From Monocercomonoides exilis (Eukaryota; Preaxostyla; Oxymonadida; Polymastigidae), in NCBI GenBank assembly GCA_001643675.2, contig LSRY02000044.1, forward strand, positions 456,501 to 520,500: a stretch of DNA of 64,000 nucleotides. The letters run 5' to 3'. The translations under genes and the position numbers were made by a program. Shown here piece by piece: positions 1 to 10,445 of the stretch. Numbering within the stretch: the stretch's first letter is position 1; the number at the start of each line of letters is the position of its first letter. The notes below the pieces were generated by a model that was not told where the DNA came from, did no database searches, and saw only the letters and a program-made list of their open reading frames with translations.

Positions 1-3000
1 TTACGATCCATCAGAGTGACACAATCATTGTGAGCAGTGTGGATGGATCGAATGGCAAGCAATGTGGAACAAACACACTTCCATGTGATTCAATTGAGCA
101 TGGGCTGGTGCATTTGACATCTGAATATGTGAGTCTATTGTATATTGACGCTGAGAGTGTGATTGGAGGAGAAATAGAACTGAAAGAGATGAGTCTGAGT
201 TCGAAGAGCAGAGAAATGTGTGAAGTTGAAGTGAAATCAAACATTGGAAAAACAAGAGAGGCATTTATTTCAACAACCGGAACAGTCTCATTGGTGAGAG
301 TGAATTTTGTGTTTGATTCGAACTTCATCTCTTCACATGAATCACTAATATCACCTGAAGGAGGAATTCTTGAAATTGTGAATTGTTCATTCACCTCAAA
401 ACAATCTAATGAAGAAGGAAATATAGAATTAGCAAACATTCCATTTCACATCATTAATACGGCAGAAGGAGAATTACAAGTTGATGGATGCACAATATCA
501 AATCTCATTCTTCATAAATCTGCATTATATCTTTCATCACAACTTCCGTCAGTCATTGATTCATTAACGATTTGCAATTCAACAATGAAAACTTTTCTGA
601 TGGAAATTAATGAATGTGGACAATTAACAATTAATGATTTCAAAACAGAAAATATCTCAGTTGAGGGAAATGAAGAATCACTTATATCTTGCTTGACAAT
701 GAAAAAGACGATGCAATTGACAAATTGCACAATTGGTGGAGTCAGTTCAAAGACCACAAAAGGGAAATTGATGAAAGTGGAGGATTGTTTGAATGTGAAA
801 ATGGACAGTTGCATTTTCGATGGAAGTGCAAAGGAAAGAAATGAAAAGAATTTGAATAGAGAAATTGAGATGTGCAGATGGGAAGGATCTCTTGTGGATG
901 TTGTGAAGAGTTCTGTGATGATGAAAGATACAACAATATCGAATTCCCCAGAAGGTGGTATTACGATGAGTGGAGGGGCATTGACTGTTAATGATGGAAG
1001 ATTTGAGAACAACAATCCATCAATTGAAGGATATCCATCATTGAGAAGAAACATCATCTGTTCTAATTCTGGAACATTGAATGTGATGAGTTTGAAAGGT
1101 GGAGATGGATTGGAGAGAAATACATCACTTTGGATGTTGAATGAAGGGTGCAGTTTTGAAGGGATTGTTTCTGAGAGGGATTCATCATTCTTCATACCTG
1201 TTCTGGAGAGTGTAGAAGTGAAAGAAGAGACAGATAGAATGAAACTGACATTCAAAGGGATGCTTCTTATTCCTTGCAATCTGTCATTCTCATTTGTGAA
1301 GAGGAAAGGAGAAGAGAAAGAGATTGAAAAATATGATTTTGATTCAAATGGATTCTTGTCCGAAAAAGAAGTTGAAGGAAGTGTGGCAAAAGATCTCATC
1401 AGCAATTGTGGAAGTGATATTGAGGTGAGTGTGTTAGTTTTATTTGGGAATGAAGAATCTCCTTCATCAACAAATCCATTCATTCTGAAGAATGCAAGTG
1501 AAAGTCAGGCAAATGGAGATGAAAGGATTGTTGAAGGAGGAAAAGAAGGGAAATCTTATTGGATTATCATTGTTGTTGTGTTGGTCGTGATATTATTGGT
1601 TGTTCTGATTGTTTCTATTTTTCTGGCTGTTCGATGGAGAAAAGCAAAGAAAGAGAACAAGGATCTGAGAGAGATTGTGAATGATAACATCAAGAAGGAT
1701 CCAAAGGCATTTGAGATGGTGACGATGGATATGTCACATGAGGAGCAGTGGAGGAGAGCAGAGAAGAAGAACGTGGTGAATGCGAAGAAGAGGAGGGTGT
1801 ATGAAAAGAAGCTGGTGCATTCAGAGTCAGAAGAGTATTTGCTGAGTGAAAGTGGATCGACTGAATACATCCTGGGGAGAGACTCGGACAAGATTCCAGA
1901 ATGGGCACTGGAGAAGGTTACAGAGGATAAGGAGGATAAGGTGGAAGAGGAGGATATTGAGGAGATAAGAAAGCAAATGACACTGTCATATGTGTCATAT
2001 GTGGCGACAGGGATAAGATTCACGAGGATCGAAGATCTGTGTCCGACCACTTCGTCAATGTCAAACTTGGTGGATGCGATATCGTGTTCGGTGCCATACG
2101 AGAGTGTGATTGTGGACTTGAGGGATTCGCTGTTCATTCTGCTGCATGGGAGGAGTGGAGGGAATGGAGTGAATGGTGAGAATGAGGGAGAGGAGGAGAA
2201 AGAGAAGAAAGAGAAGAGGAAGAGTTGGGAAGAGCTGTTGCGAGAAAGAGAGCAGAGGGCTGCGCAGATCCTGTTCTGGGTGGCGAATGGGGTGGAGCAC
2301 TGCTTTGATGATCTGGATGATGGGGTGGAGTCGCTGGAGAGCCTGAGCCCGCACATTGTGCTGTTTGGGGAAGGGATGGCGATCTGCATTGCCCTGCGCA
2401 CAGACAGCTTGTCAGACGATGATTTTGATTCATCATCCATCTCTTCATCAACAGCTGTGACATCTGCAAGTGATGATGATGATGATAGTGATGATGATAG
2501 TGACTCTCTTCCCTCATCAGCGTTTGAGGATGAGCTGGAGTACATGGATGAATGCAAGCGGTGGAAGGCGCCGGAGCTGCTGATGAACAGGAAGATGAGG
2601 GCGACGAAGGAGTCAGTTGTGTTTTCGATTGGGATGATGCTGTGGGAGAGCCTGACGTTGGAGGTTCCGTTTGGGGAGGACTCGGCAGAGGGAGCTGGGC
2701 AGAAGATTGTTCGTGGGGAGAGGCCGGAGATGAAGGGGGTGAGGGAGTCTGTGTTTGGGGAGGTGGTGTCGCAGTGCTTGTCGTGGGAGAGGAGCAAGCG
2801 TCCGAGGCTGGGAGAACTGAAGCGAGAGTTTGTTGGAGGATGTGGGGCGAGGGGGATGATGGTGACAGAATCAGATGCAATTGGGATATGCGACAAGGAG
2901 ACGAGCTGTGTGGAGGAGGAAGGTGGAAAAGAAGGGATTGGAGAGAATGAGAAAAGGAGTGAGAAAGGAAATGAGAATGAGAAAGTGAATGTTGCGCAAG

Positions 3001-3038
3001 AGGGAAACGAGAGGATTGAGCAAATGGACATAGTTTGA
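1..3038 (+). CDS. Beta-helix / transmembrane / pseudokinase protein, 5' end cut by window
   Basis: The frame is open to the left edge, so the N-terminus is missing; at least 1002 residues follow position 30. The extracellular part (to about residue 505, counted from position 30) repeats short rungs such as GGILEIVNCSF, GELQVDGCTI and QLTNCTI, the look of a right-handed parallel beta-helix. A strong hydrophobic segment (about residues 509-535) followed by RWRKAKK is a single membrane anchor. The cytosolic part ends in a protein-kinase C-lobe: KRWKAPELL (APE motif), SIGMMLWESLTLEVPF (subdomain IX) and CLSWERSKRPRLGEL (subdomain XI). I see no VAIK lysine, HRD or DFG; the catalytic-loop position reads LSPHIVLFGEGMAICIAL, and a Ser/Asp-rich insert (about 795-830) precedes the APE motif, so it is probably a pseudokinase. 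Such families are known to be abundant in oxymonads. A broken relative lies at 57800-58549. Single exon. Ligand and role unknown. Confidence 0.8.
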   Translation, partial: TIHQSDTIIVSSVDGSNGKQCGTNTLPCDSIEHGLVHLTSEYVSLLYIDAESVIGGEIELKEMSLSSKSREMCEVEVKSNIGKTREAFISTTGTVSLVRVNFVFDSNFISSHESLISPEGGILEIVNCSFTSKQSNEEGNIELANIPFHIINTAEGELQVDGCTISNLILHKSALYLSSQLPSVIDSLTICNSTMKTFLMEINECGQLTINDFKTENISVEGNEESLISCLTMKKTMQLTNCTIGGVSSKTTKGKLMKVEDCLNVKMDSCIFDGSAKERNEKNLNREIEMCRWEGSLVDVVKSSVMMKDTTISNSPEGGITMSGGALTVNDGRFENNNPSIEGYPSLRRNIICSNSGTLNVMSLKGGDGLERNTSLWMLNEGCSFEGIVSERDSSFFIPVLESVEVKEETDRMKLTFKGMLLIPCNLSFSFVKRKGEEKEIEKYDFDSNGFLSEKEVEGSVAKDLISNCGSDIEVSVLVLFGNEESPSSTNPFILKNASESQANGDERIVEGGKEGKSYWIIIVVVLVVILLVVLIVSIFLAVRWRKAKKENKDLREIVNDNIKKDPKAFEMVTMDMSHEEQWRRAEKKNVVNAKKRRVYEKKLVHSESEEYLLSESGSTEYILGRDSDKIPEWALEKVTEDKEDKVEEEDIEEIRKQMTLSYVSYVATGIRFTRIEDLCPTTSSMSNLVDAISCSVPYESVIVDLRDSLFILLHGRSGGNGVNGENEGEEEKEKKEKRKSWEELLREREQRAAQILFWVANGVEHCFDDLDDGVESLESLSPHIVLFGEGMAICIALRTDSLSDDDFDSSSISSSTAVTSASDDDDDSDDDSDSLPSSAFEDELEYMDECKRWKAPELLMNRKMRATKESVVFSIGMMLWESLTLEVPFGEDSAEGAGQKIVRGERPEMKGVRESVFGEVVSQCLSWERSKRPRLGELKREFVGGCGARGMMVTESDAIGICDKETSCVEEEGGKEGIGENEKRSEKGNENEKVNVAQEGNERIEQMDIV

Positions 3039-3367
3039 TGGCTTTTTTTGGTTGTGTATTTCGTGGGATTGTGAATGGATTGCGTGTGTGTATGTATGGA
3101 TGTTGAGGATTGTGATGTCTGTGGTCTAAAGACCAGAGAAAGATTCTGTGAGCTTTATGGAGGTGTTTTGGTGTCGAATGCATCTGGGGTGGGTGTCTGT
3201 TATTGTTCGTTTTGAATATGAGTTTTTAAACTTCCTGTTTGTATGTATTCCTTATTCTTCGTTAATACTTTTCATTCATTTGATCTGTCTGTCTGTGTGT
3301 ATGTGTTCATGATGTTCCTTTTTTTTTTTTGTTTGTTTCTATGTGTTATTGTTGGTTTTGTGAAAGC

Positions 3368-3412
3368 TGGAACAACCACATCACTGCCATTTTCAGTGGC
3401 AAAGTTGTTCCA
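3368..3412. repeat. Nested inverted repeat (hairpin)
   Basis: Outer arms TGGAACAAC (3368-3376) and GTTGTTCCA (3404-3412) are perfect complements; inside them TGCCA (3385-3389) pairs with TGGCA (3397-3401). It lies about 330 bases after the stop of the beta-helix gene, so it could be a 3' end structure or the remains of a small inverted-repeat element. No function can be assigned. Confidence 0.5.
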
Positions 3413-5652
3413 AAAATGCTCATCAGCATCGACAAAAATTTTGAAAAATTTAACGAATATTAGATTTGGCTCATAAATGCGATTCTATATTAATATTATT
3501 TTGTCACAAAATTTTGAAAAATTGAAAAAGCTAAATTCACTAGAAATTAATAAATAACATTTATGAAATGAACAGAACCCGAATAACTAACAATGAAAAA
3601 CGAAGTCAAAAGAATATTGACTGTTGTTAGGTTGAAGCATCTGAACGCAATTATATCACTCAAATACAGACTGTATAAGAATCAGCCAGAGTGAATGGAT
3701 CATGTTGTTAATGTCGAAGCTGAAAGTGTGGTGGATTCATACAACAGCAAAAAATTTTTATATAATCAAATCAATCGAACCGTGAAGGCTGTTTGACAAA
3801 GCAGATTAGTATCAAAAATTAGAATATCTTCAATGGTAATGATTGAATAAAAGCAAACTGAATTGGAAGAAAATTATAAAACAGCCACACAGAGAAAGTT
3901 TTTCTATCAAGAAAATGCAGAAATTGGTATAAATTTTTTATTTTGTATGAATTAAGACAAAGAATTTATTCACAGAAATTATTTATGATTAATATTTTCT
4001 TAACATCAATGTTGCTAACATTTCTAATTTTGTGACAAACAGTTCAACAGAAGAAAATTTTAGCTGAAGAAAGCATCACGATAAAACTCAAAAGGAAACA
4101 AGCTTGCACTTTCAATCAAACAAGATTCGAAGCCCTGATGTGAAATGTTCAATGGATAAAATCAAAAAATAATGACATTCAAAACTAGAAATGATCCAAT
4201 CGAATATTATCTTGTTCAATTAAACTCACGTTTTTCGATACACCGAAATTTTTTGCTTATTTTTCATTTATTCTCCAAAGTGTATTATCACAGTGTTAAG
4301 AATTTCAAATTGCATGTCTTAATTTATTTTGAAAAGTTCCTTTTGTTTAATTTTCAGATTTAGAAAAAATTACATATTCGATCAAATTTATGTTCCCGCA
4401 TACGAAACTTCACAAAAATGGAAATTATGACATTATTAAGATTATATTTTCATGACAGCGAATTTGGTGAGGAGGAACATAAATTTTATTGAAGAATGAA
4501 ATTTTTATTATTTTTCTGAAATAAAAAATAAACGAAAAAAGCTTTTCAGAAAAATAAAGACACATTTTGTTTTGCTATTTGTGCAAACTTCATGGAAAAA
4601 TCGATTTTTTGATCAAAAATTTCAATTTCATATTTTTTAATATAATGTTTAAAAAAGTCCAAATAATGTGTATTAATGATTTATATTGTTTCCACATGTG
4701 GAAAATGTGTTTTTTAAAGAATTTTTTGTAAAACGGAAAAATTGACCCCAAATTGACTGTTTCAAAAAATTAAGTTGTTTTTGTTTTAATGTGTAAAGTC
4801 ATTTCGCTTAATATTATATGAGAATGCGATTGCAAAAAGTTGTGCAAAATTCGATTTGATTTATTCCGATTTTGGCTGATCATGGTTAATTTTTTATTAA
4901 AAACAAAAAACTGATTTGCATGAATATTTTCAAAAGATGTTCATTTTATTTTCTTTTCAGGATAAAATGAAAATAAATTATTTTCATCCAATTATCATTC
5001 CATCTAACCAAATTTCTCAACGATTGAAATTAAAACATTGCAAAGGATTTGTTTCCATGAAGATGAAAAAAAAAAAAATGAGTTGGAATGGAATTTTTTT
5101 GTGAATATTATGTTTTCATTTCCATTAGAAAATTTAACAAAAGTTACATTTCAAATAATTTAATAAAGTTTGACGCTTATGTCAAAGTGTTAACAGTTAA
5201 GAATAAGCAAGCAATTCTACTGAAACTATTTGGGGGAAAATACGAACTTTCAAGCAATTTATGCACAAGGCATAAAAAAATTGCATCGCTCATAACTTTA
5301 TGTCGCTTTCTCAGATTTCAAAATAAATAATATTTTCAGATCCGTAAATATGCATCATTAAAATCAAAACATAAAGTTTTCCAACATTTCGCGAATGTCA
5401 AAAAATAAGCCCATTTTGTTTAAAATTTCTATTCACAAAATTTAAATCAAAAATGCAAAATTTTTCGATGAAAATGCCTGAAGTTAAATATTTTGCCCCA
5501 TTTTGATTCAAACAAAAATGTTTTTCTGTATTATTGGTTTCAAATTTTCATTTTTCCAGTAAAAAACTATAACCACAAGTTATGAACACACTTCACGTCC
5601 TTTTAATCTCTCCACACCTCCGAAAATCCATATTTTCTTTTTCTTTCTTCCT

Positions 5653-5781
5653 TTACTGAACTTCCTTGACGTCAAATAATTTCATCTGTTTTTTCTGTGT
5701 TTCTTTCGCCTTCAATAACTGGCTGTCTTTCTTTCCGTTTTTGTGAGGAAGCAGACAAAGAAACACTTCATCAGCATCCAT
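5653..5781 (-). other. Short coding-like open frame, probably a gene relic
   Basis: A 42-codon frame beginning MDADEVFLCLLPHKNGKK and ending at TAA, in a patch (about 5560-6000) less AT-rich than its surroundings. The codon mix looks like that of real genes here, but no neighbouring exon joins it cleanly and I do not recognise it. A decayed fragment is the likeliest explanation; a small exon of an unrecognised gene is possible. Confidence 0.2.
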
Positions 5782-6663
5782 CTATGTCCTCATCCTCAGA
5801 ATGAAGCAAAGAAGTTGTTTTGTTTTCAATAACTTGCCAGTTATATAAGAAGATAAGCTGTGGAATGATCTTTTCAAAATTTATATTGCTGAAAAATGTT
5901 ACAAAATGAATGCTTTTATGTGGAAAGAATTTCGGACAAGCAAAATAAAGAAAATTTTTGTTCTAATAAACATTTAGAAAACATCTGTGGATTTTGCACG
6001 TAAGATGGCTCACTGCAATAACTTCTTTTTTAGAAAAATTCCCTTTATCTGTTTTCATCGCAGATGCGTTTGTTCGGCAAAGAAATGCTTCCTTCATCCC
6101 GAAGATGATATTCACTTCCTTTGAGATTAATTAATAATATAACACTTCCACAAAACTTTTTTAGTAAATTTTTGTATCAAAATTGTTATTTCTTAATTTC
6201 TGATAAATGAAGGAATAACAATGTTTGTTAATTAGCTTTCTTTTTTTTTTTTTAATAACGATGAGCAAACGAATATATTTTCATTTGACTTTGAAGCTGT
6301 TCCAATATTGTCGGAACAGGACAAATTGAAATGATCTTTTGAGAAAAATATAAATTTCTTTTTCTTATTGGGGAACTTTTTTTTGATCAAAACTCGAACG
6401 AAAGAATGATTTCAAAAACGATCAGCCTTATTTTCAATAATACAAATGAAATGATGGAAATAAAACATTAATGAATAGAACGCAATTTTAAAGAAAAAAA
6501 TAAATTCTTGATTTTTCGAATTGATAGAATCAAGTTAAGTGTGCAAGTTGTAAAATCATAAATAAGAATATCGAATGTATTATATTATAATGTTGGTTAA
6601 AATTGTCGCATTCCTTGTTTGTTTGAATACTCTTTCAAAAAGACGGACAACACAACATCAAAT

Positions 6664-7807
6664 TTACAACTCATCATCATCCTCTCTTTGACTTTGAGCT
6701 TTCTTCTTCTTTTTGTCTTTCCTTGCTGCCTTTTTCTTCTCCTTTAATTCCTGTCTTTTCTTTCTATCTTCTCTAACTCGCTCTCTGTCAGCCTGTTGTC
6801 GTCTTTTCTGCTCAGCTAACCGTTCTGCTTCCATATCTTCCTTTGGCTTTACAAGAGCAAACTCAAGAACACGCTTGTGCACTTCAGCAAAATTGATTTT
6901 CCCGTTATATCTAACAATCCTCCTTTTCATTTCTCCTGATTCTGTTCCGTTGCCTTTTTTCTCTTTGCCCTTGTTCGCTCTCCAGTCCAAGAAAAATACT
7001 GTTGGATATTCAACCAAAAACCCTTTTTCCTCGGGTTCTTCTTGGGTCTCCTGCTCTTCTGTGTTTTCTACGTTTTCTCCCTTTGGTTCTTCCGGCTGAC
7101 CAGCTTTTTGTTTTTCTTTAGCTTCAAATTCTTCAATAATCTCATCATCTTCGTCTTGTAGATTTTTCACTCTTTCCCAGACTTTTTCAACATTATCATC
7201 TTGTTCATTTGAATAACCACACATAACTCCTCTTCGATGCTTGTAGCATAACTGTTTGAACATTGGTGGAATTGTAGACTTTGAAGAAAATAGTAAAACA
7301 CGAGGTATCTTAGCTGATGTGTTAAAGAATTTATCAAGAATTTTATCATTGCTTAAAAGAGTTATTTGCTTTTGCCCAAGTTGATTGTCGTTTATAAACT
7401 TTCCCATGGCCTTTGCAGAACGTTCCTTTGCGTATTCCAAAGGTTCTTTGTTTGGCCTAAACAAAAGAAGTTTTGGAACCTGTGTGCATTGGTATGTTGT
7501 TGCAATCTCCGGGTAATTATCCAGATTTATTTGGCCAACCTTAATACCAATAGCTTTCATGTTTTTCGCTAATTTTTCAAGTTGAGGCATCATATCATGA
7601 CATGGTTCACAATTTGTCATATAGAACACTGAGACAAAGTTACAATACGAGCAAACACTGAAAAATCAAGAAAAAATACAAACTCACAAAATATGTATTA
7701 TCGTTCCCAAGAACATCCTTTTTAAATGATTCTGTTGTCAACTCAATGGTAGCATTAGCATAGATATTTTGAACAACACTCAATATCGACAAAATCGAGG
7801 AAATCAT
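6664..7807 (-). CDS. ER thioredoxin / protein disulfide isomerase-like protein
   Basis: Two exons: 7684-7807 and 6664-7628, with a 55-bp intron (7629-7683, GTTTGT...CTCAG), giving 362 residues. The join restores the family pattern NTYFVMFYMTNCEPC. A hydrophobic start ending ANA (about residues 1-19) is a likely signal peptide. A thioredoxin fold follows with active site CEPC (classical PDI has CGHC) and the cis-proline stretch QVPKLLLF. A second thioredoxin-like region (from about residue 148) has no CxxC. A Glu-rich linker precedes a further strand block PTVFFLDW, and a Lys/Glu-rich tail ends DDEL, a KDEL-type ER retention signal. The expected role is disulfide exchange or redox chaperoning in the ER lumen; whether CEPC oxidises or reduces cannot be told from sequence. 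The ATG at 7807 is chosen because it starts the signal peptide. Confidence 0.85.
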
Positions 7808-8009
7808 CAAAAAAACTCACAATCCTGTTTATGATTATAAATTATTATTTCGATCAGCAAATAATGAAAAAAGTAGTTTCATCATTCCATATTAATTCCA
7901 CATTACCAAAATATTATTTAAAATAAATTTCACTTCTTAATTCTAAGTAATTTTTGGAAAATTTCAAACAAAACGTTAATATGTTCGCAAATCTGTCTAT
8001 TTAACTTTT

Positions 8010-8040
<31 letters not shown>

Positions 8041-8149
8041 GAAGAAAGAAAGAAGAACATATAGCTCCTAAACAATAGCAAATACTTCAAATTTGATTAA
8101 AAGTTCTTAACTTCAGTTACAACCCGAAAAACTGGGATAGCCTTTCAGA
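7808..8149. other. AT-rich spacer between two co-directional genes
   Basis: It separates the 3' end of the cofilin gene from the start of the PDI-like gene, both on the minus strand, so it must hold the PDI-like promoter. Apart from the AAG tract at 8011-8056 I see nothing recognisable. Confidence 0.5.
8011..8056. repeat. A-run plus (AAG)n microsatellite
   Basis: A run of A followed by about ten AAG/GAA units, then an imperfect AAAG tail. It is non-coding here, but is the same trinucleotide that writes Glu or Ser runs inside the large genes of this window. Confidence 0.9.
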
Positions 8150-8738
8150 TTACACTCGAGTGGCTTTCTCAGTCAAATCCTCTTCACGGAATGATTCATC
8201 AACCTACAGATAAATTCATGTTAATTTATTGATTATTACAAAAAAGTAACGTTCGCTAATAACATTTAAAAAAGTTCACCAGAACATACATCAAGATCAT
8301 TTTGAATTCCGGTGAATGCTGATTTGATAGCACTTTTTGCTGATGCATAAAGCATACGCTTTCGAACTGGTGTTGTTGAAGGAGTATATAAAATCAGGAA
8401 TATTTTTGTTCTTGTTGTGGTATCAACGGCATAATCGTGATTTACAATAATATATCTTGGCTCATTTTCAGGAAGAGCAGCTTTCAAATCCTAGTTTGTT
8501 GCGCAATCAAAATAAAATTTTTTAATAAAGTGTTTAAAAGAAAAATGAAAGCAAGTCATCATTAAAATTATGAAATCATTCCACAAACAGCAAAAGTTTT
8601 GCCTTTTTCTCCTTCAACATCAATGACAATGTCTTTATCACCTTGAATCTTGTAAATAACGAAATACAACTTGTGTGCAAATTTGAATTCGTTAAATTTG
8701 GCAACTGCCTCGTCAGTTGGAACAATACCGATTTGCAT
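8150..8738 (-). CDS. ADF/cofilin, actin-depolymerising factor
   Basis: Three exons: 8589-8738, 8290-8490 and 8150-8203; introns of 98 bp (GTTTGT...CTAG) and 86 bp (GTATGT...GTAG). The product is 134 residues, normal for this family. It matches along its whole length: GIVPTDEAVAKFNEFK at the N-terminus, LPENEPRYIIVNHDY in the middle, and the actin-binding long helix KRMLYASAKSAIKSAF followed by GIQNDLDVDES. ADF/cofilin binds actin monomers and filament sides in the cytoplasm, severs filaments and speeds turnover. The chosen start gives MQIG, so the regulatory Ser3 of animal cofilins is absent; an unseen upstream mini-exon could change the first residues. It lies 342 bp upstream of the PDI-like gene on the same strand. 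Confidence 0.93.
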
Positions 8739-10445
8739 GAAAAATGTACAAATTTGCTGATCTGACCCATAATATGAATAAAATATTATCAAAACAATTT
8801 TAATCAATTTTTCAGATATTACAAAGATATTTGTTGTTTCAAATTGCTTTGATTTGGAAATATATATTGAAAAGTCTTGTTCTCGTAGTTTCTTTTGATT
8901 GCATTTTTAGAATCAACTATTTTTTCTCTTCGAAATTTCTGATACAAAAAATTTTTTTTAAATCGATATTTCATTTATGTTTTTTTGTTCAAACAGTTTT
9001 GATAGAATTTATTTTTAAATTGGTTTTGTTTTTTAACAATTCAATCAAGAATGCTTTACGAGTTTTCACTTCATGAAAAAGAAGTTTGGCAAGGAGAATT
9101 CACATAAAGGAGTAGAAGTTGCACGTTCGAAAATGCATTTCATTTTTCCAATAAAACAATCATATGCACAGGGAACAATTTCAAGCTGTTGATTGTGATT
9201 GTCATATTTCACGCAAGAATGGAGTATTTATCAGCAAACATTTCAATAGCCATTATAAAAATTTGCGTATCAATTGACGGAGTGATTTTTATGAATATAT
9301 TTTCAAATTAATGTATTTTATGTGGCTGCTCTTTTTTCATCAAATTGATGTTTCTGAATTTCAATATCTCGAATCGAAACTTAAACAGTTTGTTTCAAAA
9401 TTTAGCTTGTCATTTGATAAAATAAGTTATGCTTTTGTTTTTATATTATTATTTACAGCACTCTTTCATATCAATACACTGAAATATCTTCATTCATCAG
9501 AAAAATGCCGCCTTAATTGGGAATTGTGTACTTTTGAAATCAGAGATTTACAGAGTATTTTTGATGAGTTTTGTAATTTCCTGCGAGTTATAAATACCAT
9601 TGTATACCTTTTTCCCCTTTGGATTGAGAAGCAATGAGGATTACTCGATGGCTTAAATTAAAGAAATGATTGACACTGGGAGATAAAGTGTGTGCTGAGG
9701 ACAAATGCTCGAGAAGCAGATTCTGATTTTCATATTGCCACCAGCTGAGCATGGTGTGAACGAGATAAAGAAAGAACGCGAAAGAAGAGGAAAGAAAGTC
9801 AGAACTTTATCCTTGTATGAAAGAAAAGAAGTTACCATATGAAAATCAACTGCATACAGTTGTATTGAACGATACAATTGTTATCGGAAGAAGTTGCATC
9901 TCTGAAAGTGAGGAAGACAAAGGCGAAGATGAGGTTGTTGTATTTATTTCGGGGAAAAAGAACAGATCAAATCGAAGCAAAGATCAACTTTAAAGGAAGA
10001 AATAGAAAAAAGAAGGGATTAACATTCAAGAGAAATTACAATTTGAGTGCTATTTGCATTTCTTCTTCCAATATAACCGATTTTTCAGTTGCACAAAGCT
10101 TCAGCTCAACGTCGGTTCATCTGTATAAGCTGACGCATTTTGAGGTGAAGGTTTTAGCATTTTGATAATTCCAATTCAATTTAACAAGTGACATTGAATT
10201 TGGTTTTCTGAAATTTTGATTGTGAATTAATGCATTATTCATTTTTAATGAACAAACAATTTTTTATTTATTTTGATTTTTTCTAACAATGAAAGTTAAT
10301 AACGCTTGAATGCACAGCTGTAAAGTTTGATTTTATTTATATTTTTATATTTTAAATTTTTATTTTTATTTTTTTATTTTTTATTGAAAAAAAGTACAAA
10401 TAAAATAAAAGAAAATAATTTCAAAGAAATTTATTTATTTCATAT
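8739..10445. other. AT-rich spacer, mostly without recognisable genes
   Basis: Upstream of the cofilin gene and downstream of the SPRY gene, both on the minus strand. The plus-strand frame at 9311-9637 (108 codons) is Phe/Leu-rich and looks like a chance frame in AT-rich DNA. Only 9640-10170 has gene-like composition (see the relic at 9769-9993). Confidence 0.5.
9769..9993 (+). pseudogene. Coding-like relic of unknown family
   Basis: A 74-codon open frame inside a patch of higher GC. It includes NQLHTVVLNDTIVIGR and EEDKGEDEVVVFISGKK, mixed charged and hydrophobic strand-like text unlike random AT-rich translation. A second frame takes over downstream (from about 9990 to 10165) and stops interrupt the upstream side, so this looks like a gene broken by frameshifts. 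No family was recognised. Confidence 0.3.

Larger units (their letters stand above)
3039..6663. other. AT-rich intergenic spacer with small inverted repeats
   Basis: No convincing gene. The first 450 bases, still mixed in composition, are probably the 3' flank of the upstream gene and hold a 6-bp palindrome, TGGTCT-AA-AGACCA, at 3122-3135. Further on the DNA is strongly AT-rich with runs of A or T. Inverted pairs seen: ATAACTGGC (5715-5723) with GCCAGTTAT (5836-5844), and CTGTTCC/GGAACAG (6297-6319). A short minus-strand open frame at 5653-5781 is listed separately. No tRNA, rRNA or spliceosomal RNA was recognised by eye. Confidence 0.6.

Noticed and set aside
1556-3031. A 491-codon minus-strand frame opposite the pseudokinase part of the first gene
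   Set aside because: It is a mirror of a biased coding strand: Ser/Pro/Leu-rich low-complexity text, no domain, while the plus strand carries clear kinase and TM motifs.
4110-4140. GATTCGAAGCC, resembling a tRNA B box
   Set aside because: No A box at the right distance, and the flanking sequence does not fold into acceptor or anticodon arms.
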